Shown piece after piece: positions 34,694 through 43,919 of a DNA stretch of 48,582 nt. The DNA is taken from NCBI GenBank assembly GCA_001683845.1, contig LXQI01000011.1:149587-198168 (forward strand), written 5' to 3'. The first letter of the stretch is position 1, and every line of letters starts with the position of its first letter. This DNA comes from Erythrobacter sp. ANT-B3C2 (lineage in GTDB: Bacteria; Pseudomonadota; Alphaproteobacteria; Sphingomonadales; Sphingomonadaceae). Both the position numbers and the translations under genes were made by a program. The notes beneath the pieces are model-generated. The model did no database searches and had not been told where the DNA came from. It worked only from the letters and a program-made list of their open reading frames with translations.

Positions 34694-34728
34694 AGCGGGC
34701 GAGAAGCTCCTGTGCTTCTACGCCCGCT
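34694..34728 (-). terminator. puf intercistronic hairpin between pufA and pufL
   Basis: On the minus strand the arms AGCGGGCG and AGAAGC pair with GCTTCT and CGCCCGCT: 14 base pairs, one bulged base (34720) and a 6-base loop (34708-34713). It starts 9 bases after the pufA stop and lacks a U-run. In Rhodobacter the equivalent hairpin protects pufBA mRNA from 3' decay, keeping LH1 in excess over the reaction centre. It is better seen as a stabiliser or attenuator than a full stop. Confidence 0.8.
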
Positions 34729-34736
34729 CACACCCT

Positions 34737-34973
34737 TCAGGGCGCCGTTTGGTTCGTTTGCATTGTCGCCGGCATCTGCGTTGTCGCAGACACTGATCCC
34801 GGCACGCCGGCCGGCAGCGCCGTTGCTGCCGTGTCCTGCCGCGGACCGTCCAGCCAGTTGAACCGGTCGGTGCTCAGCAGGATGAAGTGAATCAACAGCG
34901 CCAGCACGAACAGGAAGACGAACAATGCGACCAGCGTCCTGCGCGGGTCGAAGATGAGCCATACTCTCCACAT
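34737..34973 (-). CDS. pufA: LH1 alpha polypeptide PufA
   Basis: A 78-residue antenna protein: [20 protein letters not shown], then a single helix with the bacteriochlorophyll-binding histidine in [11 protein letters not shown], and the NWL segment. A C-terminal extension of about 37 residues, rich in Ala, Thr, Gly and Pro, follows the usual end. AAGGA precedes the ATG. It lies 12 bases after pufB. Confidence 0.93.
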   Translation of the reverse strand: MWRVWLIFDPRRTLVALFVFLFVLALLIHFILLSTDRFNWLDGPRQDTAATALPAGVPGSVSATTQMPATMQTNQTAP

Positions 34974-34985
34974 GGTCTTGGTTCC

Positions 34986-35243
34986 TTATGCCAGGAGGTT
35001 CATTGCCGCGGCGGCATATTGCACGCCGGTATCCATTGCAGCGTAGCCTTGCTCACCGGGAAGCCACGGGCGCCACATCCAGGCAAGAACATGTGCAATG
35101 ATCGCCACGACGGTGAAGATGATAAAGTTCGTAATGAACAGCTTGTGGAATTCTTTCGCTTCCTCCGGGGTCATATAAGTTTCCGGTCCGAAGCGATCGT
35201 CATGTCCTGTGTGGTCATTCATGTTGTCTCTGGTGTCATTCAT
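34986..35243 (-). CDS. pufB: LH1 beta polypeptide PufB
   Basis: 85 residues with the conserved EEAKEFHKLFITNFIIFTVV segment, the bacteriochlorophyll histidine in IIAHVLAWMWRPWLP, and a short C-terminal extension. ATG 35243 has GGAGA 7 bases upstream; ATG 35222 is an alternative. No pufQ was found in the 126 bases between bchZ and this gene; the spacer may carry the puf-specific promoter. Confidence 0.92.
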   Translation of the reverse strand: MNDTRDNMNDHTGHDDRFGPETYMTPEEAKEFHKLFITNFIIFTVVAIIAHVLAWMWRPWLPGEQGYAAMDTGVQYAAAAMNLLA

Positions 35244-35369
35244 GGTTGCGTCTCCAATCTGCCCGACCAATGAGGGAGCGGCACATTCGCCGCCAGCCAG
35301 GCTCCCCGTGACGAACACCGCCGCGAAGTGGTTGCGCCCGAACTTGCCGGGCAAGGGAATGAACGGGCG

Positions 35370-36815
35370 TCAAGCGGACAGCTCCGCGACCGCAGGTGCG
35401 GGAAGCTGTTCGACGGTAACTGTGCGCTCGCCTGCTCGCCGCGTCGCCTGCTCAGCGGCGTCGCGCAAATTCTTGGCGGCGGAAATTCGGACCAACACCG
35501 GCATCGCCTCGACCAGCTCGTCGAGCCGCTCCTGGGCTTCGCTCGTCCAGGTGAGCTGGCTCTCGGAACGGGCCGGGGTGGCATCCACCCGGTCGAGTTC
35601 GGTCGCAATCGGAATGATGTCGAACAGCGCATCAAACATGGCGTTCACCACCTCCTGGATTAGCCAGGTGGCGCCAGAATAGCCCATCACCGGCGTGCCG
35701 GTATGGCGCCGAATGGCTGCACCCGGGAAAGAGGCCGGAATGTACACCCCGCGCGAGCCGCACTCGGCCATGTACATGCGCTCGTTGTAGCTGCCGAACA
35801 CCACCAGCGGCGCCTTCGTGCGGATTGCCGCACGCACCGCATCGTTATCGGGCTTCACCCCGGCCGAGCGCGAGAAGGCGAAGGCGCAGGGCAGGCCCAT
35901 GTCCTCTTCCAGGAAATGGCGGATGCCCCGAGCGTAAGTCTCGGTGGCGTGAATGCCGAAGGTGGCGGTGGCGAAGAAATCCTGCGTAACCGAGCGCCAC
36001 AAATCCCACAGCGGCTTGATGGTGGTGTGCTTCTCACGCTCAATGAAGGGCTCAGGATCGAGCCCGGTCATCTCGCCCAGCTGGCGCAGGAAGGCGGTGG
36101 TGGAGGTGAGGCCGATGGGCGCCTGCAGGTACGGCCGCTCCAGCGCCTCGCACAGTTTCCGGCCGAATTCGCGGTAGAGGCACACATTAACCGAAGCATC
36201 GGAGAGCCGGCGCACATCGTCCAGGTGCGCGGCCATCGGGAACACCATGTTCACCTCAGCGCCGATGCCTTCCACAAGCCGGCGGATCTCGGCGAGGTCG
36301 GACGCCATGTTGAAGGTGCCGTAGATCGCACCCAGAATATTGACCTTGGGCTTGGCGCCCTCCTTGAGCGGCTTGACCGGCACCACCTTCTTGGGGCCGA
36401 ATTCCGACCACAACCATGCCAGCGCGCGATCGGCGGCCTGCCACTGGTCCTCGTCAATGGTGCGCGGCAGGAAGCGGCGGATATTGGTGCCCTGCGGTGT
36501 CACGCCGCCGCCGATCATCTCGGCAATCGAGCCGGTGACAACCACCGAAGGAAGGTCGGGATCGAGCGTTGCCCAGGCGCGCTTCATCGCGCCTTCGGTC
36601 CCGTCGCGGCCCAGCTCCTGCTCGGACAGGCCGGTCACGCGGATTGGCAATTCGTGCGGCGGCAGCGCGTCGGTATAGTGCAGTACGGAGGTGACCGGCA
36701 GATTCTCGCAGCCCACCGGCCCATCAATGATGACCTGCAGCCCCTTGATGGCGGTGAATGTGTAGACCGCCCCCCAATAGCCGCCCGCGCGGTCGTGATC
36801 GAGGACGAGCGTCAT
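35370..36815 (-). CDS. bchZ: Chlorophyllide a reductase subunit BchZ
   Basis: A 481-residue NifK-like subunit of the enzyme that reduces ring B of chlorophyllide, converting the chlorin to a bacteriochlorin. The N-terminus has [20 protein letters not shown] with a cluster-ligand cysteine; [20 protein letters not shown] follows. It works with BchY, fed by BchX. It overlaps bchY (ATGA at 36812-36815) and precedes pufBA. Confidence 0.96.
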   Translation of the reverse strand: MTLVLDHDRAGGYWGAVYTFTAIKGLQVIIDGPVGCENLPVTSVLHYTDALPPHELPIRVTGLSEQELGRDGTEGAMKRAWATLDPDLPSVVVTGSIAEMIGGGVTPQGTNIRRFLPRTIDEDQWQAADRALAWLWSEFGPKKVVPVKPLKEGAKPKVNILGAIYGTFNMASDLAEIRRLVEGIGAEVNMVFPMAAHLDDVRRLSDASVNVCLYREFGRKLCEALERPYLQAPIGLTSTTAFLRQLGEMTGLDPEPFIEREKHTTIKPLWDLWRSVTQDFFATATFGIHATETYARGIRHFLEEDMGLPCAFAFSRSAGVKPDNDAVRAAIRTKAPLVVFGSYNERMYMAECGSRGVYIPASFPGAAIRRHTGTPVMGYSGATWLIQEVVNAMFDALFDIIPIATELDRVDATPARSESQLTWTSEAQERLDELVEAMPVLVRISAAKNLRDAAEQATRRAGERTVTVEQLPAPAVAELSA

Positions 36816-38329
36816 GTGCCCACCGCCTGCTCGGCCTTCTCGGCGGCGATGCGGCGCGCGGCGAACCTGGCCTTGAACTCGGGCCGGTCGCGCGGAACGT
36901 CTTCCCAGACCCCGGCCGAAGGGCCCTCACCCACGCCCTCGAAGAACTCGCGCATCGCAGCCATGCGCCCGCGCGACGCCATCGCGGCATTGACGACGTC
37001 GGCCAGGCTGCCGGCGCCGGCGGGGCCGAGCAGCGGGCGCGCGGAAATGAGATTGGTAAAGTAGAGCGCGGGCCTTGAGCGTGCCTTGGCATGCTGCACC
37101 ACCGGAGTGGTTCCGATCGCCAGATCGGGCTCGAACTCCTCAACCGCGTCGATATCGGCTTCGAGGCTCGCGCGGAAGTTCACCCTTGTGCCGCGGGCTT
37201 CAAGCCACTCGCGATCGACATCAGACCAGCGTGTCTTAGGGCAAGCTGTGCCCACGTACGGCACCTGAGCCCCGCTCTCGATCAGCAGCCGAGCGACGAG
37301 CAGTTCGGAGCCTTCATAGCCCGAAACAGTGATGCGGCCCTTGATCGGCTTGGCCGCCAGCGCGCCGCCGATGGCGGGCAGGAAGCGATCCTTGGCGGCA
37401 GCCACCTTGTCGGCGGCGATGCCGCAGATCTCGCCCACCGCATCAAGCCAATCGGCGGTACCCTCCACGCCCACCGGCGCGGAGCCGAACACCGGCCGGC
37501 CGGCTCCTTCGAACTCACGCACGCTGGCGGTGTAGAACGGGTGGATCGCAGCGACCGCGGCGCAATCGAGCGCGGCATAGAGCTCGCGCCATTCGCGGGT
37601 GGGGACCACCGGACCGGCGGCGAGGCCCATCGGCTCGAGCATGGCACCGACCATCACCGGATCGACCGGGAACATCTCGCCCAGCAGCGTGATCGACGGC
37701 CGATCGTCGCGATGGCGCGGCGCCGCCACCGGGCCGGCCTCGGCCTCGCGCCGGGCGTATGCAAGCATGGCGCCGGCGAGCACGTCCTTCGCCTCGGCAT
37801 GGGTGGGCACGCCGAAGCCGGGTACGTCGATGCCGACGATGCGCACGCCGTTGATCTGGTCCGGCAGCAATTGCAGCGGCACGCCGCTCGCCGAAGGCAC
37901 GCATAGATTGGTGACGACAATCGCGTCGTAAAGCGCCGGATCGGCCAGTTCGATCACTGCGTCGCGAATGTCCTCGAACAGCTTGCCGGTGACCAGCGAT
38001 TCCGAATTGAACGGCACATAGCCGACCGAGCGCCGGGCGCCGTAGAAATGCGCAGTGAAGGTGAGGCCGTAGACACAGCATGCCGAGCCCGAGAGGATGG
38101 TGGCGGTGCGCCGCATCCTCAGGCCCACGCGCAGCGATCCGAAGGCCGGGCACATGCTTTGCGGCTGGTCGTGCGGGCCCTTTGGGTAATCCCGCTCGAA
38201 GCCGGCAAGGATGTCGCGCTTGCCCGCGCGCTCGGCCGAGCGCTTGAGTTCGGCGCCATTGGCGCACGCACCGCCCGTGGCGTCTGCGGGACGAGCCCCA
38301 CCAGCAAGCAGGGCCCCCTCAGACGGCAT
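36812..38329 (-). CDS. bchY: Chlorophyllide a reductase subunit BchY
   Basis: A 505-residue NifD-like partner of BchZ. Conserved cysteines are visible in [28 protein letters not shown] and [14 protein letters not shown], the expected cluster-ligand regions. The N-terminal 50 residues are Gly/Ala-rich and less conserved in type, so a later start is conceivable, but ATG 38329 overlaps the end of bchX by 11 bases, as expected of coupling. Confidence 0.95.
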   Translation of the reverse strand: MPSEGALLAGGARPADATGGACANGAELKRSAERAGKRDILAGFERDYPKGPHDQPQSMCPAFGSLRVGLRMRRTATILSGSACCVYGLTFTAHFYGARRSVGYVPFNSESLVTGKLFEDIRDAVIELADPALYDAIVVTNLCVPSASGVPLQLLPDQINGVRIVGIDVPGFGVPTHAEAKDVLAGAMLAYARREAEAGPVAAPRHRDDRPSITLLGEMFPVDPVMVGAMLEPMGLAAGPVVPTREWRELYAALDCAAVAAIHPFYTASVREFEGAGRPVFGSAPVGVEGTADWLDAVGEICGIAADKVAAAKDRFLPAIGGALAAKPIKGRITVSGYEGSELLVARLLIESGAQVPYVGTACPKTRWSDVDREWLEARGTRVNFRASLEADIDAVEEFEPDLAIGTTPVVQHAKARSRPALYFTNLISARPLLGPAGAGSLADVVNAAMASRGRMAAMREFFEGVGEGPSAGVWEDVPRDRPEFKARFAARRIAAEKAEQAVGT

Positions 38330-39302
38330 CGTAGATGACCTCGAGGCTGGGCTTGGGCTCGAAACTGCCGCCGCGCATGTCCGCCTGGGTGGCCGGCATC
38401 AGGGTGACGTTGGCTCCGGTATCCTCGGGCGAGAACAGGCCGAGCAGCCCATCATGCTCCAATGGCGCGGGCTGGATCGGCGGAGCGGTGCCGACATTGA
38501 GCGACAGCTCCTCGAACAGCGGCGCCCATTCACCACCGGGAATGCCGATGATTTGGTAATTGGCCGATTTGCGGCGGATATCGTCATGCGCCGGGATGGC
38601 GCACAGCACCGGAATGCCGACCGCCTTGGCAAAGGCCTTCGCCTCGCCCGTTCCGTCATCCTTGTTCACGATCATGCCGGCAACGCCGACATTGCCGCCC
38701 AGCCGCCGGAAATATTCCACCGCCTTGCAGACATTGTTGGCGACGTAGAGCGATTGGAGGTCGTTCGAGCCGACAACGATCACCTTCTGGCACATGTCCC
38801 GCGCAATCGGCAGACCGAAACCGCCGCACACCACGTCGCCCAGGAAATCGAGCAGGACGTAATCGAAGCCCCATTCGTGGAAACCCAGCTTTTCCAGCAG
38901 CTCGAAGCCATGGATGATGCCGCGCCCGCCGCAGCCGCGGCCCACTTCCGGGCCGCCCAGTTCCATCGCGAACACACCGTCGCGCTGGAAGCACACATCC
39001 TCGATGCGCACGTCCTCGCCGCTGAGCTTCAGCTTGGCGGAGGTCTCGATGATGGTGGGGCAGGAGCGGCCGCCGAACAGCAGGCTGGTGGTGTCAGACT
39101 TCGGATCGCAGCCGATCAGCAGCACCCGCTTGCCCTGGCGGGCCATCATGTAGCTGAGATTGGCGAGCGCGAAGCTCTTGCCCGATCCGCCCTTGCCATA
39201 AATCGCGATGATCTGGGTCTCGTGGGCCGCCGGCTCGCCCCCGTCGGGCTCCGGCTCGCCGTCGGGGACGGGCGCAAAGCCCGATGTGTCGAGCATCGTC
39301 AT
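38319..39302 (-). CDS. bchX: Chlorophyllide a reductase ATPase BchX
   Basis: A 327-residue NifH-like protein. P-loop GKGGSGKS at 36-43; cluster cysteines C124 (GRGCGGRGI) and C159 (GDVVCGGFG). It donates electrons to BchY/BchZ. An acidic N-terminal stretch (DGEPEPDGGEP) precedes the core. ATG 39302 overlaps the bchC stop (ATGA). It is a paralog of bchL, with serine replacing isoleucine in the P-loop as usual. Confidence 0.96.
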   Translation of the reverse strand: MTMLDTSGFAPVPDGEPEPDGGEPAAHETQIIAIYGKGGSGKSFALANLSYMMARQGKRVLLIGCDPKSDTTSLLFGGRSCPTIIETSAKLKLSGEDVRIEDVCFQRDGVFAMELGGPEVGRGCGGRGIIHGFELLEKLGFHEWGFDYVLLDFLGDVVCGGFGLPIARDMCQKVIVVGSNDLQSLYVANNVCKAVEYFRRLGGNVGVAGMIVNKDDGTGEAKAFAKAVGIPVLCAIPAHDDIRRKSANYQIIGIPGGEWAPLFEELSLNVGTAPPIQPAPLEHDGLLGLFSPEDTGANVTLMPATQADMRGGSFEPKPSLEVIYDAV

Positions 39303-40234
39303 GACCAGCTCCTCCAGTCGAGCACCATTTTGAGGCAGCGGGAATCGGCGAAAGCGTAAGGGTAAGCCTCGGGCGCCTCTTCGGCGGGGCGGACATCGCT
39401 GACGAGACCCGAGAGATCGAGCCGGCCGTCCACCACCATGTCCCGCACTTCGGCGAGATCTTCGGGCTGCCACTCGGCGGCGACGCGCAGCCGCGCCTCG
39501 CGCATGAAGGCCGGCGGAAAGGCGAAGGAGATCGGCGCACGGTAGAAGCCGCCCAGCACCAGTTCGCCGCCGCGCGCCAGCCGCCTCATGAGCGGATCAA
39601 CCAAGCCTGCGTCGCCGCTGACATCGCAGATAGTGCCGTAGGTGCTGCAATCGTCTTCCGCCGGGTCGACGACCTTGTACCCTTGCGCTCCGGTGCGGCG
39701 GACGGGATCGGTTTCCCAGACCATCGGCGCCGCGGCGCCATTTGCGATGGCGATACGGGTGATCAGCCGGGCGAGGACGCCATGACCGACGATCAGCTCG
39801 GGAGCCGCTCCGCCCTTGAGCAGATGCAGCGCGGTGGCGGCCAGCGCCAGCAGCACGCCGCGCTCGCCAAGCGTTTCGGGTATAGAGGTCGCCCGGGCGG
39901 CGGGGACGACAAGACGCTGCGAGGTTCCCCCGAATAAAGCGTGCGCGTCAGGGTAGCAGCGCGCACCGGGGACGAAGACCCAATCCCCCACCCGCCCCCG
40001 GGCGCCACTACCGGCCTCGACCACCCGGCCGACTGATTCGTAGCCGGGCACCAGCGGATAGCCCATGCCGGGGAACGGCGGCATCTCGCCGGTCCACAGT
40101 AGCTTTTCGGTGCCGCTGCTGATCCCGCTCCAGGCGGTGTCGACCAGAACATCGTCCGTGCCCGGTGCATCCAATCGAAGTGCGCGGAGGGAAAGCCTCT
40201 CCGGAGCTTCGATGATGACCGCCAGTGATTGCAT
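39299..40234 (-). CDS. bchC: Bacteriochlorophyllide a dehydrogenase BchC
   Basis: A 311-residue medium-chain-dehydrogenase-like protein oxidising the 3-hydroxyethyl group (made by BchF) to 3-acetyl. It has the N-terminal SGISSGTEKLLWTGEMPPFP and GYPLVPGYESVGRVVEAG segments typical of BchC, without the usual zinc cysteines of alcohol dehydrogenases. It is the first gene of the bchCXYZ-puf superoperon, with a promoter and PpsR-type box upstream. Confidence 0.95.
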   Translation of the reverse strand: MQSLAVIIEAPERLSLRALRLDAPGTDDVLVDTAWSGISSGTEKLLWTGEMPPFPGMGYPLVPGYESVGRVVEAGSGARGRVGDWVFVPGARCYPDAHALFGGTSQRLVVPAARATSIPETLGERGVLLALAATALHLLKGGAAPELIVGHGVLARLITRIAIANGAAAPMVWETDPVRRTGAQGYKVVDPAEDDCSTYGTICDVSGDAGLVDPLMRRLARGGELVLGGFYRAPISFAFPPAFMREARLRVAAEWQPEDLAEVRDMVVDGRLDLSGLVSDVRPAEEAPEAYPYAFADSRCLKMVLDWRSWS

Positions 40235-40287
40235 CTGGAAAACCGTTTCTGCCGGGTTGCGGCTACATTCTCAATTATTCATCCATC

Positions 40288-40305
40288 CGTCATCCTAACC
40301 TTACA
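40288..40305. promoter_or_regulatory. PpsR-type box in the bchC promoter
   Basis: Read on the minus strand: TGT-N12-ACG, one mismatch to TGT-N12-ACA, the same variant as at bchF. It covers the -10 hexamer of the bchC promoter, where binding would block RNA polymerase. Confidence 0.6.
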
Positions 40306-40319
40306 CTTCTGGCTGTCAA
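40292..40319 (-). promoter_or_regulatory. sigma70-type promoter of bchC
   Basis: On the minus strand TTGACA (40319-40314), a 16-base spacer and TAGGAT (40297-40292), the same hexamers as the bchF promoter. The predicted start near 40285 leaves a leader of about 50 bases before bchC. Confidence 0.6.
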
Positions 40320-40332
40320 TCCCACCTGACAG

Positions 40333-41445
40333 CTAATCTCGGTGAGCAATCAGCGCGCGTGCAATCAGCGGCACGGGGGTGAACAACAGCTTCGCGCGAG
40401 AAAAACCGGTCTCGCGCAGCATTGTCTTAATCTCGTCAGGCCGACGCGACCGGCCCGAGCCCATGGCTGCGAGATACATGCCGAAATAGGCGTCGCCTGC
40501 TCGCTCGGCACCCGGAGTGCCCGCCATGGGCTCGATGATCAGCAGCCGGCCCTGCGGCGGCAGCACCGCATGGATCGCAGCGAGTAGGCGGGCCGCGACC
40601 GGATCGTCATGATCGTGAAGCACCCGCACGAGCGTAATGAGATCGAAGCCGCCAGGCAGCGGCTCGCTGCGGAAATCGCCCGCATGAAAGGCGATGCGGT
40701 CGGCGAACTGATGCGGCGCACCTGCCGGTCCTTCACCCGCGCTCCCGAGAACCGCAGGCAGGTCGAAAATCGTGATGTCGAGCGCTGGTGCGGCGGCGTT
40801 GATGTGCCTGGCGAAGGCGCCCTGCCCGCCGCCGATGTCGAGCATTCGGCGGTGAACGCCAAAATTGTAGGCGGCCAGCGCCTGTTCGGCCACCATCGGT
40901 TGGGAACTGGCCATCAGCTGCGAATAGGCTGCGACGTCCTTCGGATCAGCCTCCGCAGTGTAGCTCCACAACCCGGCCAGCCTGCCGCCGCCCTCCCGCA
41001 ACATTTTCAGCGGATCGGCCAGATCGGCATAGAGCAACCGGTGATGGGCGAACATCGCCAGTGCTCCGGGGTTGCCGGCCAGCGCGGCGCCGCGCACCGC
41101 CAGGGCCCAGCGATTACCGCCCACCGGCTCAACCAGCTTCAGCGCAGCGGCGGCACGCAACAGCGTCCGGGTGCTGGCGGGCGAGAGATCCGCCAAGCTC
41201 GCGGCTTCCTCCACACCCAACTCACGCCCCGCAAGAGCCGCGAGCAGGCCGCTCTCTACCAGTGCCAGCGCCGTCTGCGCGTAGATGAACCCGGCGCCCA
41301 GATCGAACAGAGCGGAGGCATGGCGACGGACGACGGGCCGCAGCAGCGGATTGGCTGCCGCATGGCGCTGGAAAGCGGCACTGCCGATCGTCCGGTTTCG
41401 CCAACGCCGCCAGGCGACCCGCCATTCGCCACCCCAACTGCCCAT
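40333..41445 (-). CDS. crtF: Hydroxyneurosporene O-methyltransferase CrtF
   Basis: A 370-residue SAM-dependent O-methyltransferase acting on the 1-hydroxyl of acyclic carotenoids. The SAM motif MLDIGGGQG is at 201-209 and VLHDHDDPVAARLL follows. ATG 41445 is chosen because AGGA lies 9 bases upstream and the frame before it is not family-like. It is divergent from crtD, with paired PpsR-type boxes between them; one overlaps this start codon. It ends about 100 bases before bchC on the same strand. Confidence 0.92.
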   Translation of the reverse strand: MGSWGGEWRVAWRRWRNRTIGSAAFQRHAAANPLLRPVVRRHASALFDLGAGFIYAQTALALVESGLLAALAGRELGVEEAASLADLSPASTRTLLRAAAALKLVEPVGGNRWALAVRGAALAGNPGALAMFAHHRLLYADLADPLKMLREGGGRLAGLWSYTAEADPKDVAAYSQLMASSQPMVAEQALAAYNFGVHRRMLDIGGGQGAFARHINAAAPALDITIFDLPAVLGSAGEGPAGAPHQFADRIAFHAGDFRSEPLPGGFDLITLVRVLHDHDDPVAARLLAAIHAVLPPQGRLLIIEPMAGTPGAERAGDAYFGMYLAAMGSGRSRRPDEIKTMLRETGFSRAKLLFTPVPLIARALIAHRD

Positions 41446-41462
41446 GTAAGACGATCCTGACT
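41445..41462. promoter_or_regulatory. PpsR-type box 1 between crtF and crtD
   Basis: TGT-N12-ACT, one mismatch to the consensus. It overlaps the first base of crtF and lies 7 bases from a perfect box, matching the paired-site arrangement that favours cooperative PpsR/CrtJ binding. Confidence 0.5.
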
Positions 41463-41469
41463 GCGCCAC

Positions 41470-41487
41470 TGTAACATGGCGTTTACA
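41470..41487. promoter_or_regulatory. PpsR-type box 2 between crtF and crtD
   Basis: Exact TGT-N12-ACA with symmetric extension (TGTAAC/TTTACA), 37 bases before the crtD start and 25 before crtF. It is one of the two best matches in the window and probably represses both carotenoid genes. Confidence 0.75.
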
Positions 41488-41523
41488 CATGCTAGCTTGG
41501 CAGCGGCAAAGAGGAAACGTCGG

Positions 41524-43083
41524 GTGGCGCAACACAGTACGGTCGTGGTGGGAGCAGGCATCGGCGGCCTGGCCGCCGCGCTGTTGCTGGCCGTGCGCGG
41601 TGTCGCGGTGACCGTAGTCGAGAAGGAGGCTGCACCCGGCGGCAAGATCCGCCAGGTGCCGGTGAACGGCGTGCCCATCGACGGTGGCCCGACCGTATTT
41701 ACCCTGCGCGCGGTGTTCGATGAGCTGTTCGCCGCCGCGGGTGTCAGGCTTGAGGATGCGGTGCGGATCACGCCAGCGGCCAAAATCGCGCGCCATTGGT
41801 GGGGCCCGAACGAGCATCTGGACTTGCCCGCCGATGCTGCCGGGAGGGAGGCCGCGATCGGCGCTTTCGCCGGCGCCGCCGCCGCAGCCGGTTATCGCAC
41901 CTTTGCAGCCGAGGCTCGCCGCATCCACGATGTCCTCGACCGTCCGTTCCTGCGGGACAGCCGGGTCTATCCGCCGCTGTTGATGTGGCGAATCGGACTG
42001 TGGCGGCTGGGCGATCTGCTCGCGATCCGGCCTTATGAAAGCATGTGGAAGGTGCTCGGCGAGCATTTCGCCGACCAGCGCCTGCGCCAGCTGTTCGCGC
42101 GCTATGCCACCTATTGCGGATCCTCGCCATTGCGCGCGCCCGCGACCCTGATGCTGATCGCCGATGTCGAGGCGCAGGGCAGCTGGGTGGTCGAAGGGGG
42201 GCTGAGCGCCCTCGCCAACGCGATCGAGCAGCTTGCGCGCACGCAGGGCGTCGCCTTTCGCTACGGCGAGGCGGTCGACGAGGTGCTGGGCGATACGCGG
42301 GCAATTGGCGTGCGTCTGGCCGGCGGCGAGCGGATTGCGGCCGATGCGGTGATCGTCAATGCCGATCCCGCTGCGCTGGGCGCAGGACGGCTAGGGCCCC
42401 TCGGCCGCCGCGCCGTGACCCCCTTGACGCCGCGCGATCGCTCGCTCTCGGCGCTCACCTGGATGATGCAGGCGCGGGTCAATGGCGCTGAACTGCTGCG
42501 CCACAACGTGTTCTTCTCGCGCGATTATCCCGCCGAGTTCGCTGCTCTCTCCGCTGGCCGCGTGCCGGAAGATCCCAGTATTTATGTCTGCGCGCTCGAC
42601 CGCGGGGCGGGCCACGAGGGGCGGGCGCAGGCGGGCCCCGAGCGGCTGCAGATCATCGTCAACGCGCCGGCCAATGGCGACACCCACGACTACAAGCCCG
42701 AGGAGATCGATCGATGCACCAAGCGGATGCTGGAGCGGCTGCAGGCCTGCGGCCTGCTCCTCGAGCCCATCGGGGAGCCGAGCGTCGCGACACCAGCGAC
42801 CTACGAGCGCCTGTTTCCCTCGACGGGTGGAGCCCTTTATGGACGGGCCTCGCACGGATGGGCGGCATCCTTCCTGCGCCAGAGCGCTCGAACGCGGATC
42901 CCTGGGCTCTATTGCGCGGGCGGGAGCACCCATCCGGGCGCCGGGGTGCCGATGGCCGCCTTGTCCGGGCGGCTGGCGGCCTCGACGGCGCTGAAGGACC
43001 TTGCTTCGACCGCCCCGTCGCCCCGGGCGGCTATGCCTGGTGGTATGTCGACGCGGTTGCCGAGGGGAGCGGCTTCGGCCTGA
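41524..43083 (+). CDS. crtD: 1-hydroxycarotenoid 3,4-desaturase CrtD
   Basis: A 519-residue FAD-dependent carotenoid desaturase. The dinucleotide motif GAGIGG is at 10-15, with AGGSTHPGAGVPMAALSGRL near the C-terminus. The start is GTG 41524, preceded by AGAGGA with an 8-base spacer; ATG 41476 lies in the PpsR box region and is less likely. The last 25 or so residues (after ALSGRLAASTALKD) are not typical and are read over the conserved beginning of crtC in another frame, so the natural stop may have been lost. Confidence 0.92.
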   Translation: MAQHSTVVVGAGIGGLAAALLLAVRGVAVTVVEKEAAPGGKIRQVPVNGVPIDGGPTVFTLRAVFDELFAAAGVRLEDAVRITPAAKIARHWWGPNEHLDLPADAAGREAAIGAFAGAAAAAGYRTFAAEARRIHDVLDRPFLRDSRVYPPLLMWRIGLWRLGDLLAIRPYESMWKVLGEHFADQRLRQLFARYATYCGSSPLRAPATLMLIADVEAQGSWVVEGGLSALANAIEQLARTQGVAFRYGEAVDEVLGDTRAIGVRLAGGERIAADAVIVNADPAALGAGRLGPLGRRAVTPLTPRDRSLSALTWMMQARVNGAELLRHNVFFSRDYPAEFAALSAGRVPEDPSIYVCALDRGAGHEGRAQAGPERLQIIVNAPANGDTHDYKPEEIDRCTKRMLERLQACGLLLEPIGEPSVATPATYERLFPSTGGALYGRASHGWAASFLRQSARTRIPGLYCAGGSTHPGAGVPMAALSGRLAASTALKDLASTAPSPRAAMPGGMSTRLPRGAASA

Positions 43084-43919
43084 CGATCATTGGCTTCGTC
43101 GGCAGCGTCTTCTCGCCCTACTACCGCAGCAGCGGCCGCCACGACCCGCTCGATCACAGCACGATCAACGTCGCACTGTACGGCCCCCGTGCCACCCGCT
43201 GGACGATGACCGAGCGCGGCAGCGCTGCAGTCGAGCGCTCACCCGACCGGCTGGCCGTGGGCGCAAGCGCGATGCACTGGGCGAATGACCGGCTCACGAT
43301 TGACATCGACGAGCGCGCGGTGACGCTCGGCTCGCCTTTCCACCCCCCGGTGCGCGGGCGGGTGATCGTCCACCCGAAGATGATCGGCCCGGCGGCATTC
43401 GCGCTCGATCAGCAGCGCCTCCACCACTGGCGCGGCATTGCCCCGCGTGCCCGGATCGAGGTGGCGATGACCGAGCCGAACCTCAGCTGGAGCGGCACCG
43501 CTTATTTCGACACCAACTGGGGCGCCGAGCCAATCGAGGACGGCTTTGCCGACTGGCAATGGTCGCGCGCGCATTGCGGCCGTGAGGCGGCGGTGCTGTA
43601 CGAGGGCGTGCGGCGAGACGGTACCCGCTTCGCCTCGGCGCTGCGGTTCGATCCCTCCGGGACCGCGCATGAGGAGGACATGCCGCCGGCCGTTCCCCTG
43701 CCGCGCACCTGGTGGGCGATGCAGCGCACCGCCCGTTCCGACGGGCCGGCGCGGGTGACGAAAACCTGGGAAGATGCGCCGTTCTACGCCCGTTCGACCC
43801 TGCGGAGCCGGCTGTTCGGCACGGACGTGGCAGCGGTGCACGAAAGCCTCTCGCTCGACCGCCTGCGCTCACCCGTCGTCCAATGGATGCTCCCCTACCG
43901 AATGCCCCGGATCGGCTGA
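42912..43919 (+). CDS. crtC: Carotenoid 1,2-hydratase CrtC
   Basis: It hydrates the terminal double bond of acyclic carotenoids to the 1-hydroxy product used by CrtD and CrtF. The conserved core begins FDRPVAPGGYAWWYVDAV and includes GFVGSVFSPYYRSSGR and YFDTNWGAEPIEDGFADWQW. The start is uncertain: no ATG or GTG lies just before the core. TTG 42912 is nearest (335 residues); ATG 42858 and ATG 42714 (which has a good Shine-Dalgarno) would add crtD shadow sequence. It overlaps crtD by at least 80 bases of real coding sequence. Confidence 0.88.
   Translation: MRGREHPSGRRGADGRLVRAAGGLDGAEGPCFDRPVAPGGYAWWYVDAVAEGSGFGLTIIGFVGSVFSPYYRSSGRHDPLDHSTINVALYGPRATRWTMTERGSAAVERSPDRLAVGASAMHWANDRLTIDIDERAVTLGSPFHPPVRGRVIVHPKMIGPAAFALDQQRLHHWRGIAPRARIEVAMTEPNLSWSGTAYFDTNWGAEPIEDGFADWQWSRAHCGREAAVLYEGVRRDGTRFASALRFDPSGTAHEEDMPPAVPLPRTWWAMQRTARSDGPARVTKTWEDAPFYARSTLRSRLFGTDVAAVHESLSLDRLRSPVVQWMLPYRMPRIG

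Noticed and set aside
34636-35369. pufQ or pufX in the puf region
   Set aside because: The spaces between bchZ, pufB, pufA and pufL are 126, 12 and 101 bases, and none contains a suitable frame; pufM is followed directly by pufC.
42714-42911. N-terminal extension of CrtC from ATG 42714 with a good Shine-Dalgarno (AGGAG, 8-base spacer)
   Set aside because: The extra residues are an out-of-frame reading of conserved CrtD sequence and do not resemble CrtC, so the site is probably accidental.
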